Notes: generated by a model from the letters alone, not told the origin. A stretch of DNA of 40,657 bases from Melampsora larici-populina 98AG31 (GCF_000204055.1 NW_006768855.1:126872-167528); one strand, 5' to 3'. Shown: positions 9,250-19,729, counted from the stretch's first letter. Numbers and translations are program-made.

Positions 9250-10586
9250 ACAACATTGTTATACCGTTTCTGGACCCTCTTTCACACCAAAAAGTGTGAA
9301 TTTTTGAAATCTGAAGTTGAGTATCTTGGTCTGCTAATTTCAGAGAACAAGGTTAAGATGGACACAACAAAGGTCAAAGCTGTGAGGGATTGGCCTGCAC
9401 CCCGTAACATTACAGAGCTACAACACTTCATTGGATTTTTGAACTTTTATAGGCAATTCATTGATCACTGTTTGCACATTTCTCACACAACAAGACCTCT
9501 TCACAACCTCACAAGGCTCAATAATCCTTACAAATGCACTGACAACTGCAATAATGCTTTTGAGACACTCAAGGAATCATTTTCTTCAGCACCAGTGTTA
9601 AAAATTGCTGATCCTTATAAGCCATTTGTGCTTGAGTGTGATTGTTCTGACTTTGATTTGTATCTCAGAGAAGTGAAGATGATGGTGAATTTCACTTGGT
9701 GGCATACCTTTTGCGCTCTCTCGTGCAAGCGGAGCACAATTACAAAAATTTTGATAAAGAGCTGTTGGCCATAGGCCTTCAAGGAGTGGCGCCACTATCT
9801 CAAAGGCAACCCTAACAGATTAGAAGTCATTGTTCATACTGACCATTGTAACCTTGAAAGTTTCATGACAACTAAACAACTCACTGCCCAACAGGCTTGT
9901 TGGGCCAAAACATTGAGATGTTTTGACTTCCACATCAAATTTCAACCAGGGAAGCAAGTGGCAAAACCGGAGGCTTTCTCAAGACCCCCAGATTTGGCAC
10001 CGAGCAATGCTGAACACCTCACGTTTGGTCAATTACTACGACCTGAGAACATTACACCAGACACTTTTGGGGTAGAGGTTGACAGCTTTGAGTCTTTCTG
10101 TGAAGAAAAAACCATTGATCTAGACAATGCTGAACACTGGTTTGAAGTGTATGTTTTAGGCATTTCAGAAGCAGTGACCGAAGGACCTGTTGATGATAAC
10201 CCCGTACTTACTAATGACAAAATCATATCAATGATTGGAGAGTCAAATCACAAAGATGACCGTATTGTTGAACTGATGAACACCACAGAGAATCCTATTT
10301 CCAATTCAATCAAGACAGCAATGAACAACTATCAAGTGAAGGATGGAGTGTTTTATAATTGTGGCTGTACAGAAGTTCCAGACAACAAAGATATTAAGTA
10401 TCACATTCTCAGAAGTCGTCATGATTCATTAATCACAGGTCACCCAGGCAAAGCTAAAAGGTTACATTTAAGTTGCAGGAGCTTCTTATGGCCATCTCAA
10501 AAAGCCTTTCTCAACAGATACGTAGACAATTGCAACTCATGCTTGAGGGTTAAGGCAAGCAGGAAGAACCCAATGGCACTGGGCAA
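9250..10586 (+). pseudogene. gypsy pol relic: RT end, RNase H, integrase zinc finger
   Basis: From about 9280 the frame reads KKCEFLKSEVEYLG and RDWPAPRNITELQHFIGFLN, the usual connection after the reverse transcriptase thumb. VLECDCSDFDL follows, the start of RNase H. RNase H continues through 9680-9860 in changed frames. At 9865-10586 come LTAQQACWAKTLRCFDFHIK and FQPGKQVAKPEAFSRPPD (end of RNase H), a long acidic linker, then the zinc finger with H-x4-H and C-x2-C (RSRHDSLITGHPGKAKR and NCNSCLRVK). The catalytic YxDD region of reverse transcriptase is absent, so the coding region upstream of 9250 is deleted. At least two frameshifts are present. Confidence 0.85.
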
Positions 10587-10820
10587 ATGTAGTATTTTTC
10601 CCAAGTGAAAAATGATTGACCTGAAGGACAAACAAAATTGAAAAAGGTGGAATTCTGCATTCATTCTTCATGTGCATTAACACTGCATTTTTCTGCATTG
10701 ATGCTGCATTTTTTTTTCATTAATGGTGCATTAATGGTGCATTTTTATGCATTAACATAGCATTTTTAATCATTTTTGACATTAATTCTAATCATTTTGC
10801 ATAGCCGAAAAATACTACAT
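10587..10820. mobile_element. MITE-like insertion inside the gypsy integrase region
   Basis: A 14-bp perfect inverted repeat (ATGTAGTATTTTTC at 10587-10600, complement at 10807-10820) bounds 234 bp that interrupt the pol relic. The interior is a degenerate run of TGCATT/TGCATTAA motifs with no coding content. A TA lies inside each arm (TGTA|GTATTTTTC), which would fit a Tc1/mariner-type TA duplication; the exact target duplication is ambiguous. Confidence 0.6.
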
Positions 10821-11660
10821 CTGTGCAGTGTGGGTACCCTGGAACCATTGGCTATCCAATATGGTTGCACCCTTTGACAGCGTATCACCCTAGATCTGAT
10901 GGACAATCTGAAATAGTAAACAAAGCTATTGAGCAATATTTATGTCATTTTTTAGGGTATTGTCAGGATGATTGAGAAAGATTACTGGGAACGGCTGAGC
11001 TCACATACCATAACAACGACCACAAAGCAACTGGGGTATCTCCATTTAAAGCAAACTATGGCTTTAACCCAACCTTCAACAGAATCCCATCATCTGAGCA
11101 GTGCATTCTGATAGTGGAAGAAAGACTAAGTACTTTAGAAGAAGTTCAAACAGAGTTGACCAATTGTTTACGTATGACACAGGAGACTATGAAAAGACAA
11201 TTTGACAAACATGTGCAACAAACACCTCAATGGAAGATTTGAGATGAAGTGTGGTTAAATGGCAAGGACATCTCAACAACAAGACCGTGCCCTAAATTGG
11301 AACACCAATGGCTAGGTCCTTTTTCCATGGTATCTCAGGTTTCTAGGTCTGCTTACAAATTGAACTTACCACCTTCCATGAAAGGTGTACACCCGTTTTT
11401 GCATGTATCCCTATTACAAAAGCATCAGCAGGATACAATCAGTCAGAGAAAACAAATTACACCACCGGCAATTGAAATTGAAGGAGAAGTTGATCATGAA
11501 GTTTCTGAAATTTTAGATTCAAGATCAAGATATAAGAAGGAAGAGTACTTAGTGAGCTGGAAGGATTTAGCAGAGAACATAATTTGTGGGAGCCAGAATC
11601 AAATTTCAAAAATTGTCAAGAGTTATTGAAAGAATTTAATACTAGATTTCCTGATGCAGC
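10821..11660 (+). pseudogene. gypsy integrase C-terminal part and chromodomain relic
   Basis: The frame resumes with LTAYHPRSDGQSEIVNKAIE (the segment holding the integrase core's last acidic residue), then YHNNDHKATGVSPFKANYGF. 11249-11580 gives WLNGKDISTTRPCPKLEHQW, LGPFSMVSQVS (GPY/F module) and HPFLHVSLLQKHQ. The chromodomain follows (EVSEILDSRSRYKKEEYLVS); one frameshift near 11575 separates it from its end, NLWEPESNF. An in-frame stop lies near 10966. The core containing the first catalytic Asp residues is missing between 10586 and 10850. Chromodomain-bearing gypsy elements target heterochromatin in fungi. Confidence 0.85.
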
Positions 11661-11784
11661 AAGTAAATTCAGAAGGAGATGGAGAAGGAACTGAGAGGAC
11701 AAAGCTTTGTCCCTATTAATCATTGGGTTTTTTAATGCTGTCCGTGGAAGGAACGCGGAACTTGCAAGAGGGAGTTTGGGTGTT

Positions 11785-11860
11785 AAAGGGGGGATAATGT
11801 TATGATTACACATCACCTGAAAGGCCTTGTACAAATGTCACAGGTTTGACTCATTATCTG
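11785..11860 (+). repeat. Polypurine tract and start of a putative 3' LTR
   Basis: AAAGGGGGGATAA (11785-11797) is a typical plus-strand primer site. It is followed by TGTTATGATTACACATCACC, which has the TG start expected of an LTR. The LTR's far end was not identified, because no second copy is in the window. Confidence 0.55.
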
Positions 11861-12030
11861 TTTGCAATTACGTCACATTGTGTTTCCTCTTCTCTCATCC
11901 AACAATCACAATAGAAGCTTGATAAAGACATGATCCTTCATCTCTTGGTCCAACCCGTGAGACCAGCTATAACAAGTGCCTGGGATTCTGGACCTCAAGA
12001 TCTTTACTGACACAACTGCATTAGGACCCT

Positions 12031-13539
12031 TGTACTGAGGCCCATACTACTGCAAATGATGTACAAGGGAAACAGCATTTCAAAAACATGGACAAATCTG
12101 GCTTATTGGGAATGGCATGTTGGCACAATCACCTCCTCAAGTTTATCAACATTGTGCAGACTGGGGAAAAGTGAGTACTCATATAATTATAATTGTATTG
12201 ATCATAGCAGCTGGGCTCAACTCAACCAACCAATCAATCAACCTCTGCAGGTCTCATTATGCCCTGTCCCTTAGCCAATGGCTCCTTGACCTATTTGCAA
12301 AAGAACGGGACAAAGACACTATTTTGGGGGTGCTCTACAACATCAGATGTAATCTTGATAAAACCATTCAAAAGATATCAAATTCTGGACATGCTGCCTT
12401 TGTTGCCAAAGCTTGCCATTAATTCTGCTTCATGATTGCTCCATTCATTAAGACGCAAGTCTTTACAGACCCAAAGCAGGCTGACCGAGATGTTTGGGTA
12501 CTGCTTTGTTTCATGCCTATGCACACAGCTGGGCATGTCAGTTATAATACAACCCCCAACTTAACGGGGGCTGGGGCAAATCAAATGGGAAGGGGCTGGA
12601 ACGTGTGTTGTGGAAGATGGCACCATTGGTGTCTTTGTTGAGGTACCCTACTAAACAGCATCGCCTAGTCAGCTTGGACCTCCGGGCTAACCATTCCAAC
12701 AAGGTGTTCAAGAACAAAGCCGGTACAGACAACCATTTCACTTGGACCCAAAAGCTCAAGGACTAATTCATGAGGCGAGTTGAATTCATTGAAAAACATA
12801 GTGCATTTCCTCAAAGCAGACACAAAGAAGTATTGAGCTGAGCTACTCTCATCAGAGGAAGCTCTGGCACATCTGTTGCAGGCAAATGAGTTGCATACTT
12901 ACAAGTATTTTGAGGCCCAGTGGGGCCGCCAGCGTGAGTTGCAACTCAAAGAGATGAATGTGGGAGCAAAGGAGAAGTAAGCAAGACTCAAGGTCTTGAT
13001 TGAACTGGAGGAAGAGCTTTTGGAAGCGCGGTGGGTGCCTATCTTTCCTGGCCCGTCTGTGGCCAAATCATATCCAAAATCATTTCAATCTGACATTCTA
13101 TTGTAGTAAGATAATGAATGAAATACATGCTGGTAATGCAGCCATACAAACTGCTGAGCAACGTCAGGAATTGCTTGGACTGCCAAGGTCCTTGCAAATC
13201 TAGAACTCAAAATACAAGAGGTGGCCCATGGACTAGGCAATGTCGAGGTTGTCAATGTGAGGCCTGGCACTNNNNNNNNNNNNNNNNNNNNNNNNNNNNN
13301 NNNNNNNNNNNNNNNNNNNNNNNNNNNNNNNNNNNNNNNNNNNNNNNNNNNNNNNNNNNNNNNNNNNNNNNTGGAATGACGGGGCGCTTAATCATCCTGA
13401 CAAACCTTGGGCTAGTTGCCAGAGCACCAAAGACGGTATACTCGTGTTTTGGAGTCATTTTTCATTCGAAGAAGAGCTGCGGCAATTGGGGCGTGAGGTC
13501 AGGCAAATGATGCTGTGGGGTCTTGATTACCAAAGTTGA
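12031..13539 (+). pseudogene. KDZ (Kyakuja-Dileera-Zisupton) transposase pseudogene, interrupted by an assembly gap
   Basis: Exon 1 (to 12170) reads CTEAHTTANDVQGKQ, then MDKSGLLGMACWHNHLLKF and NIVQTGEK: the KDZ block with the conserved C-x-H and D-x-x-GL. A 12171-12250 intron (GTGAGT...GCAG) joins in frame to SHYALSLSQWLLDLF and VLYNIRCNLDKTI (family YDIGC). In another frame, near 12546-12760, it reads YNPQLNGGWGKSNGKGLERV and RLVSLDLRANHSN. The family motif there is SDGEGxERxW, so the catalytic glutamate is replaced (GKG), as is the preceding Asp. Further in-frame stops occur around 12830-12980. After the gap, 13372-13539 is open and reads WNDGALNHPDKPWASCQSTK to LREV-type sequence, ending at TGA. 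The gene is inactive on several counts. Confidence 0.8.
13272..13371. other. Assembly gap (100 N)
   Basis: Exactly 100 N within the KDZ pseudogene; the true length is unknown. Confidence 0.99.
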
Positions 13540-14361
13540 GTAGAGGCCTCAAAACTGTCTGAGGCCAACAGTCAGTTTCTTCCAAGTAGCTAGTATATAA
13601 TGTATATATGGCACTGAGTCTTACCTTTCCACATACAGGAGATATCCGAGTAGTTGAGTGGAACTTAGTCTATGCTACACTTGCTAAGCAAACATGCAGG
13701 CTGTTGCAATGGTGGGATTGGGGTCTGAAAGAGGTGATGGATACAACTGCAGCTTTTGTGGAGGGTAGTGTGGACATGGATCAAGGCTTGTTTGGTTGAT
13801 GGCAAGCAATGATTGCGAGAAGTGCTGCTATTTGGACCAATTTGCTGGGGGTGCCTATCTTTTTTGTTGAGGACGCCAAACTCGACAAAGGGGACCTCAA
13901 CCTGCCTGACGAAGCCACGGATTGGCAGGGGATTGGGGTGTGAAAGAGGTGATGGATTCAACTGCACTTTGTAGAGAGCAGTGTTATTGTACATGTATAT
14001 AGCCAAACTATCCCATTGTATTGAAAACAGGTACCTTTTTGCAGTTTACACTGCTTAATTTTAATGCATAGCTTCCCAGTGACGTTCACACAAGGCAATC
14101 AGTGAGTTGATTCCTGTAATAAATGTAGCATACAATTATTCCTTGGTCATTCAGCAACCAACTAGTAGCTTTGAAGCCTTTGATTGTGGTGTGCTTATGC
14201 TGTAGTGTCCTTTCTATCTGAAGTCAGGTGGTCTAAACATTTCTCAATTTGAGCAGTTCAAGGATGATGATTGGGATTTCCAAGGTACGTTGGAACATAA
14301 TATGACAGACTCATATTTCATTGCATGAAAATATCCAATTTATGTAAGAAGTGAATGATAA
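13540..14361. other. Non-coding stretch with a short duplicated block
   Basis: GATTGGGGTCTGAAAGAGGT (about 13717) and GATTGGGGTGTGAAAGAGGT (about 13931) head two copies of a block of about 60 bp that continues GATGGATNCAACTGCA and ends GAG(G/A)G(T/C)AGTG. GGTGCCTATCTTT is shared by about 13030 (inside the KDZ relic) and about 13849. No convincing gene. Confidence 0.45.
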
Positions 14362-14449
14362 TTAGATGCATATTATTGGTACAATAAACATAGTAAAAAG
14401 CAATAGGATTGGGTCAATAGGTATAAAAAAGCCAGAGGTTTGGGCCAGT

Positions 14450-15485
14450 CTGATAGGTAGACTGGGTTCTTTTTTTTGGGTTCTGTAAGCCTTATTTTGG
14501 GCCTTCAAAAATGTGGCATGTGTCTCAATGAGCGGAGTCCAGGGATTGGTCCAATTTGAGGCTTCGGTGGAACTGAATCTTTGCCATGTAGGGCAAAGAC
14601 AAGGGGCTGGGAAATTGGGAATGGTGAGATTGAGTAATAGGGAGCAGAAGTCATAGTCCGCCCATGCAAGTACTATTGGAGGGTTGTTGTTGTGGGACGT
14701 CATGTGAGGAAAAGGTCATCTGGCTATTTGAACCAGGTTTGTAGTGTGAGACAGGGCGGTCAAAGGTTGTGGCTATGACACCACCCCAACCTGGCATGCT
14801 GAGCCAATATTGTTGCTTGGAAGTTACATTGGGTTTGGTGGTGCAGAGCCAAGCCAAAGCAGTGGTGCTGCTTTCATGGAAGGAAGAGCAAGTGGATATG
14901 TTTGGCATGTTGCTGAACATATCATGCATCCTACCCAACCAGGTGTCCTGAGGTCGACCCAATGAGACAGCGATTGACTGGAAACCGCAGTGTGTGTCAC
15001 CTTGGACTTCTTGCATGTCAATGACATAGGCTTTGAGCCATTCATGTATCCTGTACTTGGCGAGAAGGGATGGTAGGGCTGGATTGACAATGCTTGACTT
15101 CTGTAGGATGGCCTCCTCCCTGTTTGCAAGTGACCCTTGCAAGGGGTGGTGTTTTTGTGGGGGGTTCGTTTGGTGTCTTCGGAGGCTGCTCAGGTTCGTT
15201 CATGAGGTTATTGTGGGTGTGGGGCCCCGAGTCAATTTGGCACTCAGGAGGCAAAGTGATAGAACCTGGATGTGAAGTGTTGGGGCCTACCTGGGTCTGA
15301 TGTTTTGGGTTCAGAAACGTGTGGGTTGCTGGTTTGGAGGCAGGAACGGGAAGCGGGGGTGAAGGAGGCCAAGGATGGGTAGATTGTGAGGGCTGGGGGA
15401 TGAGATTGTCAAGGTTCAATGTGGACTTGGTGGCGTCAGCTAAGCCCTGGAGGTTGTTGATTAGCCGATCAAGCTGCAAGTTCAA
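14450..15485 (-). pseudogene. OTU-like cysteine protease gene, frameshifted and missing its catalytic His
   Basis: Read on the minus strand. 15485-15150 is a Pro/Thr-rich low-complexity leader (MNLQLDRLINNLQGL, then PPSPPLPVPASKP). 15142-14760 gives SLANREEAILQKSSIVNPAL, YRIHEWLKAYV, then VQGDTHCGFQSIAVSLG, which matches the OTU GDGxC nucleophile motif, and YWLSMPGWGGVIATTFDRP. In another frame 14700-14480 gives PIVLAWADYDFCSLLLNLT, matching the OTU C-terminal strand, then CPTWQRFSSTEASNWTNPW. OTU enzymes cleave ubiquitin-like links and need Cys and His. The Cys is present, but the expected NH(F/Y) is D(Y)DF here. Frameshifts are required near 15100 and near 14715. Such OTU modules are, from memory, common in rust repeat-associated genes. 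Probably dead. Confidence 0.6.
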
Positions 15486-16439
15486 ATGTCTGCATCAAGA
15501 CCTCATCATTTTCTCAAGTGGGATGCAGATGAATACGACTGAATGATGCATACAATCCATCTGGTGATTGAACTGGTTTGTCGCTGGTCATGAGGGCTAT
15601 GTGAGGAATGGCTTCGAAATGTGTGTGGTAAATGTTGGCCTGGAGTAAAGGTTGGCATGTAAGCAAGGTACCTTGAGTTATTTTGTATCAGGGTGCTTAC
15701 AGATACTTGTTGTTCACAGGTGAACAAGGTGGGAAGGTTTGGAACGTCAGGATTGGTGATTGTGGGTACATGTGGCCCTTTGGGAAGGCTGTCTAGGTCG
15801 CTCAAGATCACATCAGTCAAAGTTAAAGCTTTGTGTCAATTGACGGCCTGGTGACATGGCATGTCCGTCTAGGTATATTGGCAATCATTGAGTCAATGGT
15901 GTTGGTTGTGATGCTGGAGACCGTTGGATGTGTACCAGTGACATCTGGCCTTGTCAAGGGCTGGTTAAGCTGGATGTTGAAGGATGGTGAGGTTTCACAT
16001 GTTTGAGGGGGATGAAAGTAGTCTTGGTGTGTTTGATGTTGGTACTGTTCTTTGCGGTAGCAGCCTTTCTTGGCTTCTGTGGTTTAATTTTGGGATCAGG
16101 GGGTGGTTGTGCCCAACGTGCGTGTGGATAAGTCGCCAGGCATTGTGGTGGGGTAGGTATTGTGCATTGAGTTTGAATGGGCAGCCGATGTGAACTGATT
16201 TTTTGGTCCCTGTTCTGGGAAATCCGCCTTGGTAGCAGTGGTAGTGGATGAATTGGCTACCCTCTTTGGAGTTACCAATGCGGATTCAGTACCCATGTTG
16301 GGTGGCATTGAAGTCCTTCACATAGTGGTCCATATTTGAACGGTCAGAGCCAGAAAGTTTGATGATGTTTGGAACTGGAAAGACAAACTCGTGCTTTGTT
16401 GAGCTATCGTCCATTTGGGTATAAGGAGTAAAAAGGTGT
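15486..16439. other. GT-rich plus strand / CA-rich minus strand, no gene recognised
   Basis: Open minus-strand runs at 15820-15506 and 16308-16096 are Pro/Ser/Thr/His-rich without motifs. They could be the upstream, variable part of the OTU-like gene, or chance openness from composition bias. Confidence 0.35.
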
Positions 16440-16599
16440 GTTAAGGCCTAGTCAACTTATTGGTCAGATGATTTATGTCTTCCAATGTTGGTTGCTGGTG
16501 ATGGTGGGTATGCAAATTGAGGGAGTGACTTGAGTTGTGGATGTGGAGAAGTAAGTGGGAATTTGAGATTCAGAGTCGAGTGAGCTAGTTAGCTCATAT

Positions 16600-16965
16600 G
16601 TTGAGCGAGGCATGAGTATGTTGAAGTAGTTGAGTTATGATTTTGATTAAGATCATAACTACCTTAGGTCGTGATACGTGTGTCAAGGTAGTTACATTGT
16701 GATGGAGTAGTTGGGTCAAAGTTGGGAGAGTCATGGGTAAGTTGAAGTAGTGACTTGTTTAATTGGGTAGTCATGGATTAGAAGAGGTAGTGATAAATGT
16801 GACTGAGGTAGTCATAAACATACTGAGGTAGGGAAATATGTATTGATGGAGTAAGGGGAGTGACTCGAGTCTGCATAGTTCTAAAGGGTAGTGAGATATG
16901 ATATTTGGGGAGTCATTAATTGGCTGAGGTAGTGAGAAGGTTTTCTATGGTAGTCATGGCTGTGC
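16600..16965 (+). repeat. Array of short GGTAGT(C/G)A motifs
   Basis: About ten irregularly spaced units occur, such as TTGAAGTAGTGACT, GGGTAGTCATGG, GAGGTAGTGATAAA, GAGGTAGTCATAAA, GAGGTAGTGAGAAG and ATGGTAGTCATGG, roughly every 20-40 bp. AGTTATGAT (about 16633) and ATCATAACT form an inverted pair. This is not a simple tandem repeat: the core is conserved and the spacers vary, as in subterminal binding-site arrays. The array lies upstream of the minus-strand OTU-like gene. Confidence 0.5.
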
Positions 16966-17147
16966 AGTGATGTCTGGGGTGGCAAGCCCCCCCCTTGTAG
17001 ATATGGGGACTTAGAAAGATTTCTAGATGACCCTAGCTCCAGCTAGGAGCTACAGGATTCTATCTGCTTGCCTACGGACCTCATTGGATGATACACATGT
17101 CTGTATCATCCAATACATTTGGTGCAATTGAGTACACACAGGTGGAA
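16966..17147. other. Non-coding, C8 run and short inverted repeats
   Basis: GGGGTGGCAAGCCCCCCCC near 16980 and CTAGCTCCAGCTAGGAGCT near 17032 are local palindromic patches. No second copy of the GGGGTGGCAAGCCCC end was found, so an element boundary cannot be claimed. Confidence 0.3.
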
Positions 17148-17350
17148 AGGTGGGGCTTGCTCCAAATTGTTTGGAGACAGGCCCCAAAACCACCTTTGTC
17201 GCCTTTCAACCTTAAATAAGACTCAACTCTTTGAACACCTTTGACTTTGAACTCCAACATTGGAAGGTGGGGCCTGTTCTAAAACATTTTGAGGCAGGCT
17301 CCCTTCCAGAAACCACCTTCAACCTTTCAAAATCCACATTGGAATCAAAT
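17148..17350 (+). repeat. Dispersed non-coding repeat, copy 2 (first block) with internal partial duplication
   Basis: About 17208-17345 matches the reverse complement of 5946-6083. An additional related unit begins at 17148: GGTGGGGCTTGCTCC and GACAGGCCCC, parallel to GGTGGGGCCTGTTCT and GGCAGGCTCCC at 17274. The motif is therefore partly duplicated here. Confidence 0.6.
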
Positions 17351-17727
17351 TAAATTCAAAATTATTTATTTCAAGAACCTCTCAATTATTCACTTTGTAA
17401 TACCACTCAAAGTTAAAGTCATCTGTTCAGAAAAACCTGATGTCTGTTAAGGCTCAGCTGGCCTTACACGCGTATTTTTGGTTTAGCCTAGATGCAAGCT
17501 TCAGGAATAACTAAGATGATGTTTCAGTCTGAACCGGGTTCATCTTTATCTCTAGTGCATTGTTGTGACACCTAGTTGAAACTTGTTTTGTATAAATGTT
17601 CCTAAGTATTCCAGAACTTGTGTCTCCTTTCTATTGTCACACTTTGTTTGTTTTGGTAGACTATCACAAATGCTAGTTCCAATAGCTTTGCGTTCCCGCT
17701 CTGCCCCTCTCTACAATCCCTAGCTTG
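17351..17727 (+). mobile_element. Candidate insertion (solo-LTR-like) splitting dispersed repeat copy 2
   Basis: This segment is absent from the otherwise contiguous repeat copy at 5819-6083. It contains TGTTAAGGCTCAGCTGGCC (about 17445), a TATA-like GTTTTGTATAAATGTTCC (about 17585) and a Pu/Py-asymmetric 3' end, as LTRs do. Exact ends and a target duplication could not be fixed. Confidence 0.35.
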
Positions 17728-17730
17728 CAT

Positions 17731-17827
17731 ACAATTCAACTTTTGTATTACCTTCGACTTTAAACTCTAAATTGTAAGCATCTCCCTTTGAATACATCCA
17801 CAACACCTCATTTGCTTTCCTTCTATG
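17731..17827 (+). repeat. Dispersed non-coding repeat, copy 2 (second block)
   Basis: Matches the reverse complement of 5819-5927, sharing ATTGTAAGCATCTC, TACATCCAC(A/T)ACACCTCATT and TTCCTTCTATG. Confidence 0.6.
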
Positions 17828-18081
17828 TGCCATTCTTCACTTCAAATTCAAAATTGAAGTCACTTAGTGCAAGAATCTTGTACTAATTCACTTCAAAACC
17901 TTTTTTAAAATCAAAGTTGTGTGTTTCAAGAAATGGATATGACCTTGAATCGCTTTGAATCCCTACAGCATCATTTTGAACTGTATCTGATATCATAACA
18001 GCCAATAGTGGAATCATTAGAGCTTAACTGCCTCAAATCTCGCAATCTGCATTTTCAAAAACCTTTGATCTGTTTTTACTC

Positions 18082-18459
18082 TTGGTTTCTATTGATTCAC
18101 TTTTTGTATTGAAGAAGTTTGACAACAGACAACCAAGAAGCTCAAACTCAAGCACAGTCATTCACAATAACCTGCCTATGGTATTTGCGAGCCCCTCAAA
18201 TGCTCAGTCACCTTTCTATGCTAACACTCCAACACCCATGAAGCAGGTCCTTCCTTTAGGTCATCCTCTGGCTTCTCACCTCATGTGTGATTCTAGCCCT
18301 CAGAATAAACCCACTCAGATGGACTTGCATTGCTTGGACTTGCCAAATCTCCCCTTTCAACACCCCAAGCTTAATGTTATGAATGATGCTCCATGTGATG
18401 AATTTTACAAGAAGGCTGTTATGAACCTTGACTTCCAGGAGGGAACTTGGAATGCCTGA
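18082..18459 (+). CDS. Hypothetical small ORF, unrecognised
   Basis: A 125-codon open frame, Pro/Asn/Ser-rich, with no motif, signal peptide or membrane helix. The upstream sequence also shows a short open piece (MDMTLNRFESLQHHFEL, about 17933) in another frame, reminiscent of a decayed gag-like start but unproven. It may simply be chance. Length and composition are the only support. Confidence 0.2.
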   Translation: MVSIDSLFVLKKFDNRQPRSSNSSTVIHNNLPMVFASPSNAQSPFYANTPTPMKQVLPLGHPLASHLMCDSSPQNKPTQMDLHCLDLPNLPFQHPKLNVMNDAPCDEFYKKAVMNLDFQEGTWNA

Positions 18460-19441
18460 AACTGGTGATGCATTCAGGTGGGGGTGACATGTCAGTGGAT
18501 GCCGTGAGTTCTTTGGGATTTCATTCTGGTATGATTTACCCCATTCTGACCTAGTATATAGTGACATTTCACTAGGCACTGGCAGGCCAGTGAGTACAAC
18601 CACGTCAATCAAATTTCAATCCAATTGCAATGTTTGCCCTGTAGTTACAGACAAAATGTCTTCCAAAATTAACTGAAATAAAGTTTAGCCGCATATCCAC
18701 ACATGAAGGTGTCAGAATACCTGGAAGGTTTGGGTGACTTTTAGATAAGATACAATTGTCATGGCATATGCTTCTCAGTCCCTTCCAAATTGATTCTCCT
18801 GTAAAGCATAAAATGACAGCTCTTGATAATATGACTCAGTGACCTCAGACTGTTTTACCACTGCCCTTTTTTCTATAAAGTCAATCTCCTGAAATTGATC
18901 CCACATATGGCAATCGGGTATCTGTGATTCTTGTACCTTCAAGAGAGATGGGAGAAAGAGGTGCAAAAAAACTGGTGGGATACCATGTACCATTTCAAGT
19001 TGGTATTTCCTTATCGAGAGCACAGAGTCTTCCTTTCTTGCCACTGTGAAATCCAGAAAGGAAAACGTAGATAGCTCTGATGTATGGTATTCCTATCATA
19101 CTATCCTGGGAAGGCATGTGGGCATCAAACTGTGTCAATGAATGAAGTTGAACAGGATCAGATATATATCTGAATGATGCTCAACATATTCTGAGAGCTT
19201 AGGAAGAATAATGATCCAAATGTTTCATGCTATAACTCAAAGTTTGAGTTGAAATTCTTAATCAAAACATGACTGCAAGTATTCATGGTTCATTTTTCTT
19301 GAAGATTATTTATAGAGGTTACTGGGTATAGTAATATTTCTCCCACTTGTCATAGCCTTTTTGTGGTTGAATATTCAGGACCCCTGACAGTAGCTGAACA
19401 AAGAGCCCCTGCTGAAGTATTTTGAAACTAATCAGCAGGTC
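18460..19441. other. No recognised gene
   Basis: Minus-strand openness at 19044-18775 has no identifiable motif. The rest is stop-dense. Confidence 0.35.
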
Positions 19442-19729
19442 TCAAACCCAACTGGTTGACAAAAAACCAGGTGCACCTGGATGTGTTTTTTGCTTTGAGG
19501 TTTCAAAGAAGTCAACATGATACACAAAGTTACCCTCAAAGAAGCAACTGGGAGTACCTAATTTTTTGGCAACCTGGTTAGATTTGAGACTGGCTATTAG
19601 AAAGTTATGAAGATCCTCATCTATTTGATAATGTAGCATTATGATCCTTGCACATACTGCCCACTTGTCATTCACATAAGGAGGGAAATGGTAAGTAATC
19701 TTTTGTGCTGAGATGACCACATCATCCAT
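19442..19729 (-). pseudogene. Unassigned protein-like fragment
   Basis: 95 codons with protein-like composition (MDDVVISAQKITYHFPPYVN, DKWAVCARIIMLHYQIDEDL, HNFLIASLKSNQVAKKL). Mixed hydrophobic/acidic helices read like a real globular or gag-like protein segment, but I do not recognise the family. No start or splice sites could be justified. Confidence 0.3.

Larger units (their letters stand above)
8641..11860 (+). mobile_element. Decayed Ty3/gypsy chromovirus-like LTR retrotransposon
   Basis: Polyprotein modules are recognisable in the expected order: end of reverse transcriptase, RNase H, HHCC zinc finger, the late part of integrase, and a C-terminal GPY/F plus chromodomain. A purine tract and an LTR-like TGTTATGA start follow at 11785-11798. 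Protease and most of the reverse transcriptase are missing, and so is the middle of integrase. Frames change repeatedly. The 8641-9170 part has open plus-strand stretches rich in E/K but no CCHC knuckle, so calling it gag is weak. The element is dead. Confidence 0.85.

Noticed and set aside
12117..12422. 101-codon frame with a hydrophobic IIIIVLIIAAGL stretch that could pass for a secreted or membrane protein
   Set aside because: The hydrophobic part is the translated intron 12171-12250 of the KDZ pseudogene.
15033..15546. Plus-strand Gly/Trp/Val-rich frames
   Set aside because: Antisense to the Pro/Thr-rich leader of the OTU-like gene; composition artefacts.
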